Shown: positions 1 through 9,686, counted from the first letter of the stretch. The stretch: 64,000 nucleotides of DNA from Evansella sp. LMS18 (GCF_024362785.1 NZ_CP093301.1:3224001-3288000); one strand, 5' to 3'. Notes: generated by a model from the sequence alone, not told the origin. Numbers and translations are program-made.

Positions 1-1008
1 TTTGCAAACCTTGGAGGCAATCTTCTTGCGGGGCTGTCAATCGACAGGACAGGCCCTAAGCTTTTTATAGTTATACCATTAATATTGCTTGCAATATCTT
101 TTTTTGCCCATGTTTTTGTTCAGGAGACAAGCCATTTGTTTATTTTGAGAGTACTCAACGGCTTTATACTGGCTTTCTTAACTCCTGCATGTATGGCCTT
201 TTTATCGTCGTTTGCACGAAACAGTGAATCGCAGAGCAGGAATATGGCACTCAATACGTTTATGATCACCCTGGCAATGGCGGCTGCTCCGGCACTTGGC
301 GGCTGGGCAGGGGAAAACTACGGGGCTGATGGTGCTTATTTAATCATCTCTGTCCTGACAGTAGCAGCTTTCTGTTTAGCAGTATTATTTCTGGAACAGC
401 CTCCAGTGCGCGTAAAACGTAAGGCAACGAAGCCGGGGTCCAGGAGCACTGCCTTGAATTCTCTCTTTTATCCGGTTTTTCTGACTGCATTTGCCATTAT
501 GTTCGCTCAGAGTATCTTAATGTACGAGCTTCCGTTTTTAATAGTGGAACAAGGTGTTTCGAAAGGAGAAGCGGGAAAACTGACAAGCCTGCTGGGAATA
601 GGTACGATGCTCGTGCTCGCATTTGTTTTCCTCCACCGGATCCGGAGTGACATCAGAGCTTTTTCCGGTTTAACCTTAATGGCTGCAGCTCTTGGAATAA
701 TGATGTTTTTTGATAAAATGCTTCCGTATTATAGCATTCTTTTATTCGGAGCTGCCTCAGGCGTTATTTTTCCCGCATTGATGACTCTTGTGACAGAAAA
801 GACCGGGGAGGGAAGCCGAGGAATGGCTTTTGCATTCCTGTCTGCTATATTTTCTACAGGGACAATTACCGGGCCATTTGTGGCTGCAGCAGTGAGGGAT
901 TTTATCTCCCCATATTTTGCTGCGTGGTTTGTTCTGATGGCTGTAGTCGCTGTGCAAGGGTCTTACATGCTGAAACAGGCTCATCCTGCCTCTGTCTCCC
1001 GCACTTAA
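1..1008 (+). CDS. MFS transporter, 5'-truncated by window edge
   Basis: The frame is open from base 1, so the true start lies upstream; 335 residues are visible. The first residues carry the cytoplasmic loop signature of major facilitator proteins (a Gly-x5-Ser-x-Asp-Arg-x-Gly pattern near residues 11-18), followed by about ten hydrophobic spans. It is an integral membrane exporter or importer, most like drug-type MFS permeases. The substrate cannot be read from the sequence. It ends 64 bases before ecsA and no clear terminator separates them. An internal ATG at 85 is not a credible start because the homologous reading continues upstream of it. Confidence 0.85.
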   Translation, partial: FANLGGNLLAGLSIDRTGPKLFIVIPLILLAISFFAHVFVQETSHLFILRVLNGFILAFLTPACMAFLSSFARNSESQSRNMALNTFMITLAMAAAPALGGWAGENYGADGAYLIISVLTVAAFCLAVLFLEQPPVRVKRKATKPGSRSTALNSLFYPVFLTAFAIMFAQSILMYELPFLIVEQGVSKGEAGKLTSLLGIGTMLVLAFVFLHRIRSDIRAFSGLTLMAAALGIMMFFDKMLPYYSILLFGAASGVIFPALMTLVTEKTGEGSRGMAFAFLSAIFSTGTITGPFVAAAVRDFISPYFAAWFVLMAVVAVQGSYMLKQAHPASVSRT

Positions 1009-1072
1009 CTTTTCAAGCCTGCCGGAATCATTTATAGTAGGAAATGGACGAACCTTTTAAAGGAGAATGTGT

Positions 1073-1822
1073 ATGGAACCTATTCTTAAAGTAGATAAAT
1101 TATCAGGCGGTTATCAAAGGAGCAGGCCTGTGCTCCATGAAGTTAGTTTTACAGTGAAGAAGCATGAAATTGTCGGTCTCATCGGCCTGAATGGTGCCGG
1201 TAAAAGCACAACGATTAAACATATACTTGGACTTATGGAACCGCACTCCGGGGAAGTGAGGCTTTCGGGAAAGACCTGGGCGGAAAACCGGGATGAATAC
1301 AGGCAGAGCATGGCTTACATACCTGAAATGCCCCTTCTCTATGAGGAAATGACCTTATGGGAGCATCTGGAGCTTACAGCCATGGCTTACGGACTGGATG
1401 AAAAAACTTTTAAAGAACGGGCGGAAGCTCTTTTAAAAGAATTCAGAATGGAAAAAATGGGTAACTGGTTCCCGAGCCATTTCTCAAAAGGGATGCGTCA
1501 AAAAGTGATGATCATGTGCGCATTTCTCGTCAGTCCTGCTTTATATGTAGCGGATGAGCCGTTTGTCGGCCTCGACCCATTAGGGATAAAATCCTTTCTT
1601 GACCGGATGCTGGAAATGAAGGAACAGGGCTGCGGCATACTTATGTCCACACATATTCTGGCTACTGCGGAAAAATATTGTGACCGGTTCATCCTGCTTC
1701 ATAATGGAAGGATCATTCTTCAGGGAACGTTGAGTGAACTTCAGGAACAGGCTGGTATGCCAGGATCAGATCTTGATGATATATACACTGAAATGACTAA
1801 GGAAGATAACCATGTGGAATGA
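1073..1822 (+). CDS. ecsA: ABC transporter ATP-binding protein EcsA
   Basis: 249 residues, close to the 247 of B. subtilis EcsA. Visible motifs are Walker A GLNGAGKST (38-46), signature FSKGMRQK (136-143), Walker B LYVADEP (156-162) and the H-loop histidine at 193. It is the cytoplasmic ATPase of the Ecs exporter, which in Bacillus affects protein secretion, intramembrane proteolysis by RasP and competence (family knowledge). The start is ATG 1073, seven bases after AAAGGAG; an in-frame ATG at 1067 lies too close to that site. The end overlaps ecsB by 11 bases, which suggests translational coupling. The ecsA-ecsB-ecsC order supports the assignment. Confidence 0.93.
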   Translation: MEPILKVDKLSGGYQRSRPVLHEVSFTVKKHEIVGLIGLNGAGKSTTIKHILGLMEPHSGEVRLSGKTWAENRDEYRQSMAYIPEMPLLYEEMTLWEHLELTAMAYGLDEKTFKERAEALLKEFRMEKMGNWFPSHFSKGMRQKVMIMCAFLVSPALYVADEPFVGLDPLGIKSFLDRMLEMKEQGCGILMSTHILATAEKYCDRFILLHNGRIILQGTLSELQEQAGMPGSDLDDIYTEMTKEDNHVE

Positions 1823-3032
1823 AAAGAAGCTATGGGATAAACGACGATCTGATTACTGGGCGATGGCCGTTAAGTACTTAAGGCTCATTGCAAACAGCGG
1901 CTTCCTGTTCACCATTTACCTCCTGTTTGTCTTTGGAAGCTATTATTACGGCCAGTTTCTGGAATGGCTTCCGGAAACTTTTCCTGCTGTTTTATTTTTC
2001 ACAGCCCTTTTTTCATGGTTTATTACAAGGGGACGAGTAAGAACTTTTGCCAAAACAGGGGACTTATTTTTTCTCACTCCGAGAGAGGGGAAAATGGCTC
2101 CCTATTTCCGGTCTTCCATTATCTACAGCTGGCTGATGGAAACCTTTTACATGGCTTTCCTGCTTCTGATTCTGGCTCCGTTATTTTTTGACCGGATCCA
2201 TCCTTCAGGCAGTCTGCTGCTGAGTATTTTTCTCCTTCTGAGCGGCCTTAAATGGTGGAACCTGGCCAGCGGCTTTGAAGAACAGCGGATACAGGAACAA
2301 TCCCGTTACAGGCTTCATACAGCTATCCGGGCGGGCCTTAACATTGTTACTGTGTATGCTTTGTTTTCCGTGCAGCCGATTTGGCTGATCGGCGGGATGG
2401 TGGTTTTACTGGTTATTTTTTATTTTGCCTACTTCTATAAGCTTTCTAAAACACATAGTCTTAAATGGGACCGTTTAGTCGATATTGAAGACCAGACGGT
2501 AATGACCTTTTACCGGATAGCTAATTCATTTACAGATGTTCCGGCACTGAAGTCAAAGGTTAGGACGAGAAACTGGCTGTCCTTCCTTTTCAGGTTTGTG
2601 TCCTACAAGCAGGGCAATGTGTACAGATATTTATTCAGCCGGGCTTTTGCAAGGTCGAATGATTATTTCGGAATTTATATGAGGCTGACATTACTCGGCC
2701 TTCTGTTTCTGTATGTTGTGCAGCTGGACTGGGGACGCTGGCTTATCGCTGCTGCGTTTGCCTACATGACTGCCCTTCAGCTGGAAACGTTAAGGCATCA
2801 TTTTAACATGAGCAGTATGGTGGAACTGTATCCAGGCCAGGAGCAAGGGAAGTTTGAAAGCCATAAATTCTGGGTGCAGGTGCTGGGAAGTTTCCAGACG
2901 GTCATTTTCGGTGTATTCAGTACAGTTTTATACGGCCCGGTCAATGGCCTGGTTGTATTGCTTCTTGCTGCTGCCGTTTATTATTACCATAGCTCTGTCC
3001 GCCTTGGAAAAGTGTACGGGAAGGTTTCATGA
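1812..3032 (+). CDS. ecsB: ABC transporter membrane protein EcsB
   Basis: 406 residues (B. subtilis EcsB has 408). The protein is strongly hydrophobic, with clustered membrane spans in the first 200 residues and again from about 285 to 395, separated by a charged cytoplasmic stretch. It is the membrane partner of the EcsA ATPase. The start ATG 1812 lies inside the ecsA end and follows AAGGAA with seven-base spacing. The substrate of Ecs is not known from sequence. Position, size and the partner gene make the identification firm even though the family lacks short signature motifs. Confidence 0.9.
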   Translation: MWNEKKLWDKRRSDYWAMAVKYLRLIANSGFLFTIYLLFVFGSYYYGQFLEWLPETFPAVLFFTALFSWFITRGRVRTFAKTGDLFFLTPREGKMAPYFRSSIIYSWLMETFYMAFLLLILAPLFFDRIHPSGSLLLSIFLLLSGLKWWNLASGFEEQRIQEQSRYRLHTAIRAGLNIVTVYALFSVQPIWLIGGMVVLLVIFYFAYFYKLSKTHSLKWDRLVDIEDQTVMTFYRIANSFTDVPALKSKVRTRNWLSFLFRFVSYKQGNVYRYLFSRAFARSNDYFGIYMRLTLLGLLFLYVVQLDWGRWLIAAAFAYMTALQLETLRHHFNMSSMVELYPGQEQGKFESHKFWVQVLGSFQTVIFGVFSTVLYGPVNGLVVLLLAAAVYYYHSSVRLGKVYGKVS

Positions 3033-3076
3033 GCTGCTGAATAAAGTGATTTAGTCCAGATTACAGAGGTGGAAAA

Positions 3077-3817
3077 ATGCCAGCGTACAGCGAAAAAGCA
3101 TTTAGTGAACTGGAGCGGTGGGAGAGAAAAACACTCAGGTCTCCGTCAGCTGCCAGTAAAATAGCAAAAAACTGGCAGAGGAAAATCAATGAGAAAATTC
3201 CGGAAAGAATTCATCGTACTGTTTCGGAAAGTGTGAAACAGATGGTGCGTGCTGCTCTGGCAGGGAGTGATTACCTGTCAGACCAGAAAAGGCTGGAAGA
3301 GGGATCGCTCGAGGAGCGGGAGAAAGTGCTGGCAGACCGTATTGCCATGTATAAAAGAACAGCGGCGGTTGAAGGAGCTGGGACCGGTGCAGGTGGGCTT
3401 GTACTGGGTGCTGTGGATTTTCCTCTTCTCCTTACTATAAAAATGAAGTTTTTATTTGATGCGTGTAAGATTTATGGTTTTGATCCTGCCGATTATCGTG
3501 AAAGGCTGTTTCTTCTCAATGTATTTCAGCTTTGTTTTTCAAAAGAGGAAAAGAAGCGGGAGGCATTTTTGAAAATAACGAACTGGGAAGAAAAGAAGGA
3601 AGATTTGCCGGATGAAGCAGAATTTCTGAATTCTGTTGACTGGAAGACATTCCAGCTGGAGTATCGGGATTTTATCGATCTGCCAAAAACACTTCAGCTC
3701 ATTCCTGGTTTCGGTGCGATTGTAGGGGCAGCAGCAAACTATCATTATCTTGATGTTCTTGCTGAATACGCTAAAAACAGCTACAGGCACAGACTTCTTA
3801 AGCAGCTGAATGAGTGA
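3077..3817 (+). CDS. ecsC: EcsC family protein
   Basis: 246 residues (B. subtilis EcsC has 236). It is mostly helical and charged, with a Gly/Ala-rich hydrophobic segment around residues 95-115 and another Gly/Ala-rich stretch near 213-225, typical of the EcsC family. Its biochemical role is unknown. It is the last gene of ecsABC, 44 bases after ecsB, with its own GAGGTGG site before ATG 3077. A strong hairpin terminator follows at 3838-3879. Confidence 0.9.
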   Translation: MPAYSEKAFSELERWERKTLRSPSAASKIAKNWQRKINEKIPERIHRTVSESVKQMVRAALAGSDYLSDQKRLEEGSLEEREKVLADRIAMYKRTAAVEGAGTGAGGLVLGAVDFPLLLTIKMKFLFDACKIYGFDPADYRERLFLLNVFQLCFSKEEKKREAFLKITNWEEKKEDLPDEAEFLNSVDWKTFQLEYRDFIDLPKTLQLIPGFGAIVGAAANYHYLDVLAEYAKNSYRHRLLKQLNE

Positions 3818-3837
3818 AAACGGGTGACAGGCAAAAT

Positions 3838-3879
3838 AAAAACCACCGGGTGCAAGCATGCTTCCCGGTGGTTTTTTTA
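3838..3879 (+). terminator. Bidirectional terminator between ecsC and yhaA
   Basis: AACCACCGGG (3841-3850) pairs with CCCGGTGGTT (3864-3873). A T run follows on the plus strand and an A run precedes, so it can end both the ecs operon and the convergent minus-strand gene. Confidence 0.9.
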
Positions 3880-3884
3880 TACAT

Positions 3885-5090
3885 TTAAGCGTATTTGCTG
3901 AAAGCTTTTAAAGTGACTCTTCCTAAAATTTTCGCTGCATGGAGCATCGCCCGCTCGTCAATATCAAACTTTGGATGGTGGTGAGGATATGTCTCCTCGT
4001 CAGACCAGTCAGGATGCTTAGCTCCAGTGAAGAAGAAGGCACCTTTTACATGCTGTAAGTAATAGCTGAAGTCTTCTCCGCCCATCTGTGGTCTGGAAAG
4101 CTCCACTTCTTCGATTCCAGGCGTTTCTTCAGCAGCCTGGCTTACGAATACCGCTTCTGGTTCATGGTTAATGAGGGCAGGATACCCTTTATAATAGGTT
4201 AGTTCTGCTGTTGCTCCGTAACTTGCAGCAACTCCGTCGGCAATCCGCTTCATGTCACTGATCACCTGTTCCTGTACTTCAGGGGAAAATGTACGGACAG
4301 TCCCTGTGAGTTTCGCGCTGTCGGCTATCACATTAAAAGCATTTTTTGCCTCGAAGGCACCGACACTTACCACTGCAGAGTCGATAGGGTCGACGCTTCT
4401 GCTCACAATATGCTGAAGTGACTGTACAATCTGGGAACCTATCAGAACGGAATCTTTCGTTTTATGAGGCTGAGCACCGTGGCCGCCTTTACCTTTTACA
4501 ACAATCTCAAATCGGTCAGCTGCTGCCATCATGGCCCCTTTTGTATACTGTACCTTCCCAAGAGGCTCAGTTGCCCACAGATGCGTTCCAAATATTACAT
4601 CAACGCCTTCAAGACATCCATCTTCGATCATTGCGATAGCGCCGCCTGGAGCAAACTCCTCTGCGTGCTGATGAATAAAAACTATAGTTCCTGCGAGGTC
4701 TTCTTTAATTCTGTTAAGAGCTTTTGCAAGAACCAATAATTCAGCCGTATGGCCATCGTGACCGCAGGCATGCATTACACCTGGGACTTTTGATTTGTAC
4801 GGCACATCTTTTTCATCCTGAATCGGAAGTCCGTCAAAATCGGCTCTTAACGCTACCACAGGGCCCGGTTTTCCACCTGTAAGCCTCGCTGTAACACCTC
4901 GGCCGCCAACATTTTCCTTTACTTCAAGACCAAGTTTCCGGTGATACTCGGCTATATATTTTGGCGTCTCCACCTCTTCAAATGATAACTCAGGGTGCTG
5001 GTGCAGATATCTGCGGATTTCGACCATTTCCTCATAAAGACCTTCGATAAGCTCATCTAACTGTTCTAACTGTGCTGCCTGTTCAAGCAT
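3885..5090 (-). CDS. yhaA: M20 family amidohydrolase (YhaA-like)
   Basis: 401 residues. It has the dinuclear-metal layout of the M20D aminoacylase/amidohydrolase group: HACGHDGHTAEL near residue 107, HQHAEEFAPGGA near 140, a GTHLW motif, and a C-terminal GGEDFSYY segment. It should hydrolyse an N-acyl or peptide-like amide in the cytoplasm; the substrate is not readable. The best start is ATG at 5090, eight bases after AAAGGAG. An in-frame GTG at 5099 is part of that ribosome site and is unlikely. In B. subtilis yhaA also neighbours ecsC, which supports orthology. It converges on ecsC across a shared terminator. Confidence 0.88.
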   Translation of the reverse strand: MLEQAAQLEQLDELIEGLYEEMVEIRRYLHQHPELSFEEVETPKYIAEYHRKLGLEVKENVGGRGVTARLTGGKPGPVVALRADFDGLPIQDEKDVPYKSKVPGVMHACGHDGHTAELLVLAKALNRIKEDLAGTIVFIHQHAEEFAPGGAIAMIEDGCLEGVDVIFGTHLWATEPLGKVQYTKGAMMAAADRFEIVVKGKGGHGAQPHKTKDSVLIGSQIVQSLQHIVSRSVDPIDSAVVSVGAFEAKNAFNVIADSAKLTGTVRTFSPEVQEQVISDMKRIADGVAASYGATAELTYYKGYPALINHEPEAVFVSQAAEETPGIEEVELSRPQMGGEDFSYYLQHVKGAFFFTGAKHPDWSDEETYPHHHPKFDIDERAMLHAAKILGRVTLKAFSKYA

Positions 5091-5099
5091 TCTCTCCAC

Positions 5100-5748
5100 T
5101 CCTTTTTGTTTCGTTCCCCGAACAAATTCTACAGAATTCTTAAGGAATCCTGTCTGGTAAGTAAAAAAACTTTTTAAATTTTCTTATGATATAACGTGAA
5201 TATTATTAGTGTACTATAAACAGACGGATAAGGGTGCAGAAAAGTCTGAAGAAATATAAAGTAAAATCTCACTAACTTGATGAAGGGGTCACCGTAATGC
5301 CATCAATCTTTGATTTTAAGATAAATCTTGCTGGAAGATAAGTTGGCTTATCCTTCGTGGGAGTGATCAGTAAAGTAAAATAACCGGAGATTTTCCGTTT
5401 AAATGCAGGTGAGGCTCGTTTCGGGGTCATATAAGGGGAGGTTTTCCGGTTATGTGAAGCAAAGTGGTCCATTTTCGATTTTTAAGAGCTAATAGGCGGA
5501 ATCTCTCCGTCTATTTCGGCGTTTTTTCATACGAATTAACAATTAAACGGAATTCTTCCGTCTATTAAATTCGGGGGAGGCAATTCCTGCGCTGAATCAC
5601 CCTGATTCAGGAATCCAGAGGAAGCAATCCGTGAGCTGAAGGTATGAATCTCCTTCAGCACTGGAATTATAATAATTTATCTCTATCGTAAAAAAATCAC
5701 AACTGCTATGGTCATAGTTAATGAAATTTTTCCCCAAACTTTATAAAC
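5100..5748. repeat. Intergenic hairpin cluster, no credible gene
   Basis: The gap upstream of yhaA and downstream of ccdA carries several short inverted repeats. ATAACCGGA (5380-5388) faces TCCGGTTAT (5445-5453). AATAGGCGGA (5491-5500) pairs across five bases with TCCGTCTATT (5506-5515). ACGGAATTCTTCCGT lies within 5541-5565. CTGAATCA (5592-5599) pairs with TGATTCAG (5603-5610). GCTGAAGG (5635-5642) pairs with CCTTCAGC (5652-5659). The second and third share the CGGAAT...TCCGTCTATT pattern, so they look like degenerate copies of one motif. A 66-codon minus frame at 5272-5472 lacks a ribosome site. Confidence 0.6.
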
Positions 5749-5835
5749 AAAAAAAGACGTATGCCAATTCATACGTCTTTTTTAATAAGAAAGCCCCTGA
5801 TAAAGGCATCCTTTAACAGCACGCGTACGCTGTTT
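5749..5835 (-). terminator. Terminator of ccdA
   Basis: AAAAAAGACGTATG (5750-5763) pairs perfectly with CATACGTCTTTTTT (5770-5783) around a 6-base loop, giving a T run on either strand. A second hairpin, AACAGC/GCTGTT (5815-5834), lies directly after the ccdA stop on the minus strand. Confidence 0.85.
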
Positions 5836-5840
5836 TAAGC

Positions 5841-6587
5841 CTAAATATTAAACGGGATATACTGTGACAGATAAGAAGCCATTCGGAAAAATAGTCCCGT
5901 AAATAACAGTATCCCAAGGATAACCATTATTACCCCGCTCGTTTTCTGGATAATTGGCAGGAATTTATTAAGGTTCCGTACTTTATCAAGTGATTTGGAA
6001 TAAAGGATAGCCACGATAAGAAACGGTATCCCAAGCCCGAGCGAATACATCAGCAGCAGGAACATTGCTCCAAATGTATCGGTGCTTTGAGCCGCCAGGG
6101 TGAGAATTGAACCTAATACAAGTCCAATGCAGGGAGACCAGCCGGCAGCGAATACGAGGCCGAACAGGACAGACCGTCCGAAGCTCGTTGTTTTTGTCGG
6201 TTTCATCAGCCTTTTTTCGCTCAGAAGAAAGTTCAGGTTGAAAATCCCCATCAGCTGAAGGCCGAATAAAACGATAATGATTCCTCCCAGCCTTTCAAGG
6301 AGGTCCCTGTTCTGAAAGAATATATGTCCTATATATGAGGACGAAGCTCCGAGAATGAGAAAGATAGATGTGAAACCGATAATGAAACCTATACTCCTTG
6401 ATAAGATCAGCCTGCGGTCGGCCATAACCTTGTTATCCGAAATGCCGCTTCCAGTTAGCTGTGCAACATAGGCCGGTACAAGGGGAAAAACACATGGGGA
6501 TAAAAAAGACACTACTCCGGCGAACAGTGCCACCCACATAGTAAGGAAAGTCAGTTCATTAATGTGAAATATGCTCAGCAATTGCAT
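5841..6587 (-). CDS. ccdA: Cytochrome c biogenesis / thiol-disulfide relay protein CcdA
   Basis: 248 residues, with about six membrane spans. The two conserved cysteines of the CcdA/DsbD core are visible: SPCVFPL near residue 30 in the first span and WSPCIGLVLG near residue 155. It passes reducing equivalents from cytoplasmic thioredoxin to extracytoplasmic thiol proteins, needed for cytochrome c maturation and, in Bacillus, spore formation (family knowledge). The start follows GGAGGT with good spacing. It is a single-gene unit with its own terminator. Confidence 0.92.
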   Translation of the reverse strand: MQLLSIFHINELTFLTMWVALFAGVVSFLSPCVFPLVPAYVAQLTGSGISDNKVMADRRLILSRSIGFIIGFTSIFLILGASSSYIGHIFFQNRDLLERLGGIIIVLFGLQLMGIFNLNFLLSEKRLMKPTKTTSFGRSVLFGLVFAAGWSPCIGLVLGSILTLAAQSTDTFGAMFLLLMYSLGLGIPFLIVAILYSKSLDKVRNLNKFLPIIQKTSGVIMVILGILLFTGLFFRMASYLSQYIPFNI

Positions 6588-6805
6588 TTAAGGTACCTCC
6601 AGTATAATTCATACTGCCACATGTTATATAGACAGTATATGAGAACAAACTACTGCCTAGTATATTATAACGGATATTTAATAGCCAGGACACAGCAATC
6701 AGAGATCGTCATATTTATGTCACTTTTGGTATCCATCAGGCATGTTTAAGAATAAATCCAGAGGGGAAAAAGCTGATTAGACTTCAACAGAAAGGGTGTT
6801 TATTC

Positions 6806-7318
6806 ATGAGTAAAAAAATAGCCTGTGTTATGACAAGTATGTTTGAAGACTCCGAATTTACAAGTCCTAAGGAGGCTTTCGAAAAAGAAGGCCATGAAGT
6901 AATAGTAATCAGTGATCAAAAAGGAAAAGAACTTGAAGGTAAGCAGGGAGAAGAGAAAACAGAGGCTGATCTCGGAATCGATGATGCAAAACCAGAAGAT
7001 TTCGATGCATTGTTTATTCCAGGTGGTTTCTCTCCGGATATGCTCAGAGGCGACGAGAGATTCGTAGAGTTTGTTAAACCATTTATTATGGATGATAAAC
7101 CTGTATTTGCTATTTGCCATGGCCCGCAGCTGTTAACGAATGCTAAAGTAGTAAGAGGGCGCAAAATGACAGCATTTAAATCTGTACAAACAGAAGTGGA
7201 AAATGCTGGAGCAAACGTTTTTGATGCAGAAGTAGTAGTATGCGGGAACCTCGTTACAAGCCGGCAGCCGGATGACCTTCCTGCGTTTAACCGCGAAGCT
7301 GTAAAGCTATTAAAATAA
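6806..7318 (+). CDS. DJ-1/PfpI family protein (general stress protein type)
   Basis: 170 residues, a single DJ-1/PfpI type-1 glutamine-amidotransferase-like domain. The nucleophile elbow ICHG places the reactive Cys at 104 with His105, and the acidic partner is likely Glu15. Members include B. subtilis YfkM/Gsp18 and are described as stress proteins with glyoxalase or deglycase activity; which activity applies here is unknown. Start ATG 6806 follows AAAGGGTG. The gene stands alone and ends at a clear terminator. Confidence is high for the family and low for the exact reaction. Confidence 0.88.
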   Translation: MSKKIACVMTSMFEDSEFTSPKEAFEKEGHEVIVISDQKGKELEGKQGEEKTEADLGIDDAKPEDFDALFIPGGFSPDMLRGDERFVEFVKPFIMDDKPVFAICHGPQLLTNAKVVRGRKMTAFKSVQTEVENAGANVFDAEVVVCGNLVTSRQPDDLPAFNREAVKLLK

Positions 7319-7327
7319 ATAACTGGC

Positions 7328-7361
7328 AAGCCCTGGTTCATTAGGAGCCAGGGCTTTTTTT
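7328..7361 (+). terminator. Terminator after the DJ-1/PfpI gene
   Basis: AGCCCTGG (7329-7336) pairs with CCAGGGCT (7348-7355), followed by a run of seven T. Confidence 0.9.
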
Positions 7362-7509
7362 GATTGCCACGAAACTGATAAAATGAAACATTTTTCATAA
7401 AATAACGTATATATAGTCAAAATACAGCTTTTTTTCTTACTTAGAGCAGGGAGTCTGTCGCCAAACATCATAATATGAAGTATTATAGTTTTGTAATGGA
7501 GGTGGAGCG

Positions 7510-9675
7510 ATGGCTAAGTTAAAGTTTATAGTTACATTCTTTCTTCTGCTTGCAGCCGGAGCACTTACTGTCATTTTTGGTATCGTTCTGTTTGGCAATT
7601 ATGCTATTGATAATAAAGAACTTGTGATGGATGCGGCAACATCTATTGAAGATACAGAGGGAAATGTTATAACTAGTTTATATTTGGAAAACAGGGAGTT
7701 AGTTTCCCTTGATGAAATCCCTAAGCACGTACAGCATGCTTTCCTTGCTGTAGAGGACCACCGTTTTTATGAGCATAAAGGGGTGGACCTCCGTTCGGTT
7801 GGACGAGCTGCATACAGGGTTATCACGTCCGGAGCGAAAGTAGAGGGGGGCAGCACGATAACCCAGCAGCTGGCTAAGAACGTGTTTCTCTCCCCTGAAA
7901 AAACATGGTGGAGGAAAATACAGGAAGTGCTGATCGCAGTTAACCTTGAGGTTCGCTATGATAAAGAAGAAATACTTGAAATGTACCTGAACCGAATTTA
8001 TTTCGGGCATGGAGCTCATGGGGTTCAGGCAGCGAGCAAGCTTTACTTCGATAAACATGTAAGTGAACTGACCGCAGATGAAGGGGCATTGCTTGCGGCG
8101 CTTCCGAAAGGCCCCAACAATTATTCACCGTTACAGCATCCGGAGAGAAGCAAGGAAAGAAGGGACCTTGTTCTCGGGTTGATGGAAAGGCACGGCTATC
8201 TTTCTGCTGATGAAACCGTCAGGCTGCAGGGCAGGACGGTTCCAACAGAGGGTGCAAGGATGACAGAGAATCCTGCTTACTTGTCTTATGTGGATCTTGT
8301 TTTGGAGGAAGCAGAGGAACGGTATAATCTGACTCAGGAGGAAGTGTTGAAAGGCGGATACAGAATTGTCGTTGAAATGGATCCTGAGATACAGCAGGCT
8401 GCTTACAATGCATTCCAGGAAGATGGGAATTTCCCTGCAGCAGCAGGTGAAATTAAGCCTGATGGCGGTTTTGTACTCATAAATAACGAAACAGGGGGAG
8501 TATTAGCGGCTCAGGGAGGAAGGGAGTATGTCAGACAAGGGTTTAACCGGGTAACCGCCAAGAGACAGCCAGGTTCGGTTTTTAAACCCCTTGCAGTTTA
8601 TGCCCCGGCTCTCGAAACAGGGGAGTATGAGCCATATTCTCTTCTGAAGGATGAGAAGCTCTCCTACGGCGATTATTCTCCAGGGAATGTGGACGGGAAT
8701 TATCGTGGAGAGCTATCCATGTATGACGCTGTGAAAGATTCTGCGAACGCGCCGGCAGTCTGGCTCCTGAATGAGATTGGGCTGGAGACGGCGAAAGACA
8801 GCCTGGAGAAGCAGAATCTTGTTTTTGAAGAAGAAGGTCTGGGGGTTGCTCTTGGAGGTCTTGACGGAGGTGTCAGTCCGCTTGATATAGCAGCTGCTTA
8901 CACTACATTCGCGAATAACGGAACATACAAAGAACCTTACTTTATTAAAGAAATTGCTGACCGCAACGGAGAAGTCTATGCGAGCCACGAAGAAGCAGAG
9001 CATGAAGTATACTCCCCGCAAACTGCATGGTACATGACAAGGATGCTTGAAGCTGTTGTCACTGAAGGTACCGGACGGGAAGGGAATTATGAAGGGCCTC
9101 TTGCGGGGAAAACAGGTACAACCCAATTTGAAGGTATATCTGGCGCAAACCGTGATGTTTGGTTTGCCGGCTATACCCCGGAGGTGTCCGGAGCCCTGTG
9201 GATGGGGCAGGACAGGACCGATGAAAATAATTATCTTACAGGGGGAAGCAGTGCCCCCACCAGGGTTTTTAAGTCAGTATTGACAACAGGGTTGGCCGGG
9301 GACGAGTCACTGAGTACGGCATTCGAGCCCCCTGAAGAAGTAAGCGACCTGTCAGATCCGATTCGCTTTGTGGAAATTAACGACTTGACCGCAGAGGTTT
9401 CACTTGGCTGGAGAGGGGCAAGGGTGGAGCTTAACTGGAGCGGCAGTGACGACGAACGGCTGCAGTATAATGTATATGAAGTAACTTCTTCCGGAAATAA
9501 TAAAATCGCCGAGGTTGCTGGAGAAACAAGCTATACAGTTCAAAGTGCCAATGTTTTTTCTCCAGGTTCTTACGTGGTCGTTCCTTATAATCCCCAGATT
9601 GACAGGGAAGGCGAAGCATCAAATACTGTTCACGCGAATTACAGCTTATTTTCAAGCTCAGAAGATGCATCATAA
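7510..9675 (+). CDS. pbpF: Class A penicillin-binding protein PbpF
   Basis: 721 residues (B. subtilis PbpF has 714). There is one N-terminal membrane anchor (about residues 5-30). The glycosyltransferase domain carries EDHRFYEHKGVD near 83 and GGSTITQQLAKN near 117. The transpeptidase domain has SVFK with the active Ser near 356, SAN near 413 and KTGT near 534. The last 100 residues look like a fibronectin-III-type domain. It builds and crosslinks peptidoglycan at the outer membrane face; the B. subtilis protein acts mainly in the forespore. The start follows GGAGGTGG. Its position just before hemE matches B. subtilis. Confidence 0.92.
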   Translation: MAKLKFIVTFFLLLAAGALTVIFGIVLFGNYAIDNKELVMDAATSIEDTEGNVITSLYLENRELVSLDEIPKHVQHAFLAVEDHRFYEHKGVDLRSVGRAAYRVITSGAKVEGGSTITQQLAKNVFLSPEKTWWRKIQEVLIAVNLEVRYDKEEILEMYLNRIYFGHGAHGVQAASKLYFDKHVSELTADEGALLAALPKGPNNYSPLQHPERSKERRDLVLGLMERHGYLSADETVRLQGRTVPTEGARMTENPAYLSYVDLVLEEAEERYNLTQEEVLKGGYRIVVEMDPEIQQAAYNAFQEDGNFPAAAGEIKPDGGFVLINNETGGVLAAQGGREYVRQGFNRVTAKRQPGSVFKPLAVYAPALETGEYEPYSLLKDEKLSYGDYSPGNVDGNYRGELSMYDAVKDSANAPAVWLLNEIGLETAKDSLEKQNLVFEEEGLGVALGGLDGGVSPLDIAAAYTTFANNGTYKEPYFIKEIADRNGEVYASHEEAEHEVYSPQTAWYMTRMLEAVVTEGTGREGNYEGPLAGKTGTTQFEGISGANRDVWFAGYTPEVSGALWMGQDRTDENNYLTGGSSAPTRVFKSVLTTGLAGDESLSTAFEPPEEVSDLSDPIRFVEINDLTAEVSLGWRGARVELNWSGSDDERLQYNVYEVTSSGNNKIAEVAGETSYTVQSANVFSPGSYVVVPYNPQIDREGEASNTVHANYSLFSSSEDAS

Positions 9676-9686
9676 TTTATTCATTG

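Noticed and set aside
5272-5472. 66-codon minus-strand frame upstream of yhaA
   Set aside because: It runs through the palindrome cluster, has no ribosome site, and has composition unlike neighbouring genes.
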